NCBI GenBank assembly: GCA_963703855.1 | Contig: CAVPFW010000020.1 | Location: 56,082-120,081 of the forward strand | Direction: 5' to 3' | Length of the DNA: 64,000 nucleotides | Origin: AP-15 sp963703855 | GTDB lineage: Bacteria > Pseudomonadota > Alphaproteobacteria > ATCC43930 > CGMCC-115725 | Part shown: positions 60,555-64,000 of the stretch, piece by piece | Numbering within the stretch: the first letter of the stretch is position 1 | Layout of the letters: each line of letters opens with the position of its first letter | Notes under the pieces: model-generated | What the model was told of the DNA's origin: nothing | The model's database searches: none | What the model saw: the letters and a program-made list of their open reading frames with translations, nothing else | Position numbers and translations under genes: made by a program

Positions 60555-61374
60555 TCAGTAATATACCGACCGCCCGGCCCCACCGCTTGCCGCGACCAGC
60601 TCGCCGGAGACCGCCCAGGCCTTTTCCGAGGCCAGGAAGACCGCGACGAACGCGACCTCCGAAGCGTCCACCATGCGGCAGATGGCATTGCCGCGCGGAG
60701 AGTCCGGAGCGAAGTCCTGGCGCTCCGCCTCTTCCGGAGATACGCCCAGCTGGGTGGCGCGGGCCGCGAGCAGGCTCGGCGTGCGCTCGGTGCGGGTCGT
60801 GCCGGGATGGATGCAATTGACCGTGATCCCATGACGGCCCAGTTGGACTGCCAGTGTTTTTGTCATGTGCACCAGGCCGGCATTGCGGGCGCCCCCGCTG
60901 AGATTGCCGGCGTTGCGGGCGTTGCCGCCGCTGATGTTGATGATGCGGCCCCAGCCCTGCCGTCTTCATGAACGGGATGACAGCGCGGGAACAGCGCAGC
61001 GCTCCCACATACTTCACGTTGAAATCCTGCAGCAAATCCTCGTCGATGACGGTTTCGATCGGGCCGGTCGCGGTGGCCGAGCCCCCTGGTGCGGACCCGC
61101 TGTTGACCAGGATGTGCAGGCCGCCCAGTTGCTGCGCCGCCGCGGCGACCATGCGGTCCACCTGCTCCTTGCTGGTGACATCGGCTGCGAGCGGAACGAT
61201 GCGCCGGTTCGTCTCGGCAGCCAGCTCCCGCGCCGTCGCCTCCAGATCCACCTTGTTCCGCGCCACGATCGCCACATCGGCCCCTTCGCGAGCCAATTCC
61301 CGCGCAATGGCCTTGCCAATGCCCCGACTGCCGCCAGTCACGATCGCATGCTTGTCCTGCAATCCGAGGTCCAT
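60555..61374 (-). pseudogene. SDR family oxidoreductase, frameshifted, atypical active site
   Basis: The N-terminal part MDLGLQDKHAIVTGGSRGIG through VIPFMKTAG is a standard SDR Rossmann domain. After an extra G in a GGG run at 60955-60957 the second frame continues with WGRIINISGGNARNAGNLSG, GARNAGLVHMTKTLAVQLGR and ITVNCIHPGTTRTERTP. The usual YxxxK is absent: the position reads SGGARNAGL. Some SDR subgroups lack the motif, so the corrected protein of about 272 residues could still fold and bind cofactor. It is convergent with the LysR gene. Confidence 0.82.
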
Positions 61375-61597
61375 GGCATTCTCTCCCTCGTTGGAGCGCC
61401 GCGATTTTGTTGTTCCACCGCTCATTGTTCTCTCTGAGGGAACCTGGCGCAAGGGTGTTGCCAGACGCGGGGTGACGCATCGAACGTGATTCCAGGCCTC
61501 CGACTATGCGGATCTCCGGCGCCGCGGCGACGTTCCCCTGTGCCCCATGGGTGTATTTCGATCCGGCGAAATGCATGACATCGCGCGCCGATCATGG

Positions 61598-62878
61598 GGT
61601 AACGTCAAAAGGTTTGTGTCAGCAGGAGAGGGGTGCTGAGGCCCTGGTTGCGGTTTTCATGATGGAAGACGGCGAACAGGATGCGGTCCATCGAGGTGCG
61701 GTCGGAGAAGACCCGCATCGGCCAGGTTCGTCGGCGGACCTCGCGGAAGCGGCGCGCGATGGCGTTTGTGGTGCGCACGCGCTTGCGCTCGGCTAAGGAT
61801 TTGTAGCGCCAGCGGGTCAAGAGTTCGTCGAGATCGTCGCGCAGGCAGGCGACCGCCTTGGGGTAGGCTTGCTGCCAACGATCGGCGAAGCGGCGGGCGG
61901 CGGAGCGCGCCTGGGGCAAGGTTTTGGCATTCGTCACCGCCTGCACATCGGCCTTAACGGTCGGCTGGTCGGCACGGCGCACCTCGGCCAGCACCTTGCG
62001 CATCTTGTGTGCCCAGCAGCGCTGCGCGGGGGTGCCGGGGAAGGCGGTCGGCAACGAGGCCCTCAGCCCGCTGCCGCCGTCGACGCAGATCATCTCGAGA
62101 TGGTCGCCAGCCAGGCCGCGGCGGATCAGATCGCCGAGGAAGCGCTCCCATTCGGCGGCGCTCTCGCTGTGCGCTAGGCGGAAATCGATGACCTCCTTCT
62201 TGCCGTCGGGCCTGGGGCCGAGGGCGACCAGCACCGGTCGCCGGATCGCGCCGGCGCCGGTCTTACGAACGAGCACCACCCCGTCGAGCATCAAGACGCG
62301 GTAGCGCTCCCTGAGCGGCCGGGCATGGAAGGCGGCGACCACGCTATCGAGCTGCTTGGCTATTGTGCTGACGGTCGCCGGGCTGATCGGTCGGCCGAGC
62401 ACCGGCAACAGCGCTTCCGAGACCTTGCGCACCGACAGCCCGAGCACGAAACAGGCCAGGATCATGCGGTCGAGTGGCTCGGCCCGCCGCGCGTAGGCGC
62501 GCAAGACGGCGATCGGCGCGAAGCGCCGGGTGCACGGCACGGCAAGCTCGATCTCGCCCAACTCGGTCAACAGATGCCGCCGGTAGGAGCCGTTGCGCCG
62601 GTCGGCCCGGTCGAGCGCGGCCATGCGATCGAGGTGATCGTCGACCGACTGAGCCATCTGCCCGGCAAGAATGGCGGCAATCGCCGCGCGGCCGAGACCG
62701 CGGTAGCCCTCGCCCCATTCCAGTCCCTGCGCCTGCATGCCCTTCACCAGCTCGAAGGCTCGCGGTAAGCTGCGGATCGTCGCCGACTGTGGCATTGGGG
62801 ATGCTCCTCTGTTGCGGACATCAGCAATCCGCCGAGTACCCCCTCTCACCGCCCTGACACAAATCTCCGTACATCACC
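61598..62878 (-). mobile_element. Intact IS256-family element with 9-bp target duplication
   Basis: Terminal inverted repeats of 25 nt (18 matching) begin GGTAACGTCAAAAGG and GGTGATGTACGGAGA and both end TTTGTGTCAG, facing inward. The element is 1281 nt. CGATCATGG is present at both flanks (61589-61597 and 62879-62887), a 9-bp duplication as expected for IS256. The intact gene and perfect duplication suggest a recent insertion into the gap between an SDR gene and a PhnB-like gene. Confidence 0.88.
61605..62795 (-). CDS. IS256 family transposase
   Basis: A 396-residue complete transposase starting MPQSATIRSLPRAFELVKGM. The DDE residues lie in YRVLMLDGVVLVRK (first Asp, about residue 165), MICVDGGSGLRASL (second Asp, about 229) and the helical AIARRFREVRRRTWPMRVFS segment. 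The zinc-related CWAHKMRKVLAEVR follows the second Asp. It differs strongly from the first IS256-type transposase in the window and belongs to a different subgroup. The last codons lie inside the terminal repeat. Confidence 0.9.
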   Translation of the reverse strand: MPQSATIRSLPRAFELVKGMQAQGLEWGEGYRGLGRAAIAAILAGQMAQSVDDHLDRMAALDRADRRNGSYRRHLLTELGEIELAVPCTRRFAPIAVLRAYARRAEPLDRMILACFVLGLSVRKVSEALLPVLGRPISPATVSTIAKQLDSVVAAFHARPLRERYRVLMLDGVVLVRKTGAGAIRRPVLVALGPRPDGKKEVIDFRLAHSESAAEWERFLGDLIRRGLAGDHLEMICVDGGSGLRASLPTAFPGTPAQRCWAHKMRKVLAEVRRADQPTVKADVQAVTNAKTLPQARSAARRFADRWQQAYPKAVACLRDDLDELLTRWRYKSLAERKRVRTTNAIARRFREVRRRTWPMRVFSDRTSMDRILFAVFHHENRNQGLSTPLLLTQTF

Positions 62879-62887
62879 CGATCATGG

Positions 62888-63321
62888 CTGGTTGTTGACC
62901 GCCGAACGGCCGGAGACTATGGGTTTTATCCCTACGGTGGCGATCAGGGAGCGTCGGGCAATGACGGCAATGGTGCAGAGAGCGACACGCCGCTCGATGC
63001 ACCGCGGCTCCAGTGCTCCCGGGCCTGTCGACCGGCTGGGGCAGCCTACCCGGAAAGGGCGCAATCGCGCCGATAGAAGCCGTCGGCGATAGCACAGCAC
63101 GCGGAGGACTGGTGGGAAGGAACTCGCGTCCCTCGGCGGAGTTTAATCTTGTGCAAATTTCGCAGTCTGAGAGGGCAGCGCAGTCGCATTTTGTTCGGTG
63201 CCTATTTGGGTACGCGCTTTGAGGCGGGTTCTGGCCGCATGACCCTCGGTTCGCCGCAGTGCTCGGATAAAATCGAGCCGATCAGGCCCCCTACGCCGCC
63301 GCTTTTAGGAGGAAAATCTCG
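62888..63321. other. Non-coding gap
   Basis: 434 nt between the IS element and the PhnB-like gene with only short frames and no recognisable remnant. The right end has an AGGAGGAAAA ribosome-binding site for the downstream gene. No repeat or RNA gene was recognised. Confidence 0.4.
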
Positions 63322-63810
63322 ATGTCAGGCATAACCCCGTGCCTCTGGTTCGATGGCAACGCCGAAGAGGCCGCCACGTTCTATGCCTCCTTGTTCCCTA
63401 ACAGCCGTGTTGATGCGATCCATCGGGCACCGAGTGACTACCCGTCGGGCAAGGCAGGCGACGTGCTGATGGTTGAGTTCAGACTGATGGGGCAGCCGTT
63501 CACCAGCCTGAATGGCGGACCGCAATTCCAGTTCAATGAAGCGATCTCGTTCCAGATACCGGTAGAGAACCAGGCCGAGGCCGATCGTTTCGCCAACGCG
63601 CTCTCGGCGGTCCCCGAGGCTGAGCAATGCGGCTGGGTGAAAGACCGCTTCGGCGTGTCGTGGCAGATCGTTCCCCGCCAGCTTATCAGGCTGATCGGCG
63701 ATGCCGATCGCGCCCGCGCAAGACGGGCCTTCGGCGCGATGATGCAAATGAAGCGCATCGACATCGCCGCACTCGAGCGCGCCGCCGACGGCATCGCCCC
63801 ATCCTCCTAA
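63322..63810 (+). CDS. VOC family protein (PhnB-like)
   Basis: A 162-residue PhnB/3-demethylubiquinone-methyltransferase-like protein of the vicinal oxygen chelate fold. It starts MSGITPCLWFDGNAEEAATF (family hallmark, about residues 1-20), with YASLFPNSRV, EFRLMGQPFTSLNGGPQFQF and GWVKDRFGVSWQIVP (about 103-117). AGGAGGAAAATCTCG precedes the ATG. The function of these proteins is unknown; despite the name they are not phosphonate enzymes or methyltransferases. Confidence 0.88.
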   Translation: MSGITPCLWFDGNAEEAATFYASLFPNSRVDAIHRAPSDYPSGKAGDVLMVEFRLMGQPFTSLNGGPQFQFNEAISFQIPVENQAEADRFANALSAVPEAEQCGWVKDRFGVSWQIVPRQLIRLIGDADRARARRAFGAMMQMKRIDIAALERAADGIAPSS

Positions 63811-64000
63811 ACCGCCAAATATGCGGAACTGCCGTTCGGTAAAACGGCCCTTCTCACGGAGGCGAGGCAACGGGCGAGACGCGCCGATTCCGGCCGTTCG
63901 CGGAACTGCTATCGAACCGCAAGATTCGACCCCTCTCGGCCACTCAGCCCTCGCGCTGGGAATGGCCCTCCTGCCCCATCTGGAAGGCCTGTTCCAAGCC

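Noticed and set aside
1..64000. tRNA, rRNA, riboswitch or phage att sites
   Set aside because: I looked for T-loop (GGTTCGAATCC-like) motifs, conserved rRNA segments and known riboswitch cores and found none convincing; covariance-model searches could not be run.

Overview
The window is GC-rich DNA from an alphaproteobacterium. The gene content fits Rhodospirillales or a related soil lineage: minCDE, a PutA without the ribbon-helix-helix domain, several amidohydrolases and single-domain oxidoreductases, class III cyclase-TPR proteins, and many intergenic palindromic repeats. That placement is inference; there is no rRNA gene and I recognised no tRNA gene. About 50 protein-coding loci are readable. 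Most encode peripheral catabolism and redox enzymes in one- to three-gene transcription units on both strands.

Layout. 0-3 kb: a partial ribbon-helix-helix protein, then an SDR, a luciferase-like monooxygenase and an isoprenylcysteine methyltransferase-like membrane protein, all on the minus strand. 3.2-4.2 kb: a decayed IS1380-type transposase. 4.2-8.3 kb: LigB-type dioxygenase, large-subunit catalase, MOSC protein. 8.8-17.4 kb: CocE-type hydrolase, beta-propeller lactonase-like protein, two amidohydrolases, MFS transporter, D-2-hydroxyacid dehydrogenase, OmpA-like lipoprotein. 17.7-23.2 kb: a small unknown protein, PutA, FAD-linked oxidase. 23.5-30.2 kb: OmpA porin with a strong terminator, a small secreted lysine-rich protein, GNAT, methyltransferase, adenylate cyclase-TPR. 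30.3-37 kb: small lipoprotein, RidA, BT1-like transporter, polysaccharide deacetylase, enoyl-CoA hydratase, VOC protein, GMC oxidoreductase. 37.3-39.3 kb: the minCDE division-site operon, with minC frameshifted. 39.3-48.1 kb: a catabolic neighbourhood (3-hydroxyisobutyrate dehydrogenase-like, alpha/beta hydrolase, HpaB-like monooxygenase, EthD, Asp/Glu racemase-like, PPOX, dienelactone hydrolase-SnoaL fusion, enoyl-CoA hydratase) with an embedded hicAB toxin-antitoxin pair and a deleted potF-like gene. 48.2-53.6 kb: phosphatase, amine oxidase, cupin, a Gly/His/Trp-rich secreted protein beside a Spy/CpxP-like protein, and a two-repeat dimeric barrel protein.

53.9-57.7 kb is a graveyard of mobile DNA: a C-terminal fragment of a group II intron reverse transcriptase, an IS256-type element, and a left-truncated IS66-type element. 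The IS256 transposase gene carries three short palindromic insertions. Two are related 23-nt units that shift the frame. The third is a 30-nt in-frame unit that shares its core with intergenic repeats at 40.36 and 42.86 kb. I consider this the most interesting observation. 57.7-64 kb: an unknown cysteine-containing protein, a double cupin divergent from a LysR regulator, a frameshifted SDR, an intact second IS256-family element with a 9-bp target duplication, and a PhnB-like VOC protein.

Caveat. Single-base frameshifts occur in minC, hicA, the HpaB-like gene (two), an SDR and all three decayed IS transposases. A break in minC, and the paired compensating shifts in the HpaB-like gene, make residual assembly error a serious alternative to true decay for the non-mobile genes. 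Read mapping would settle this.
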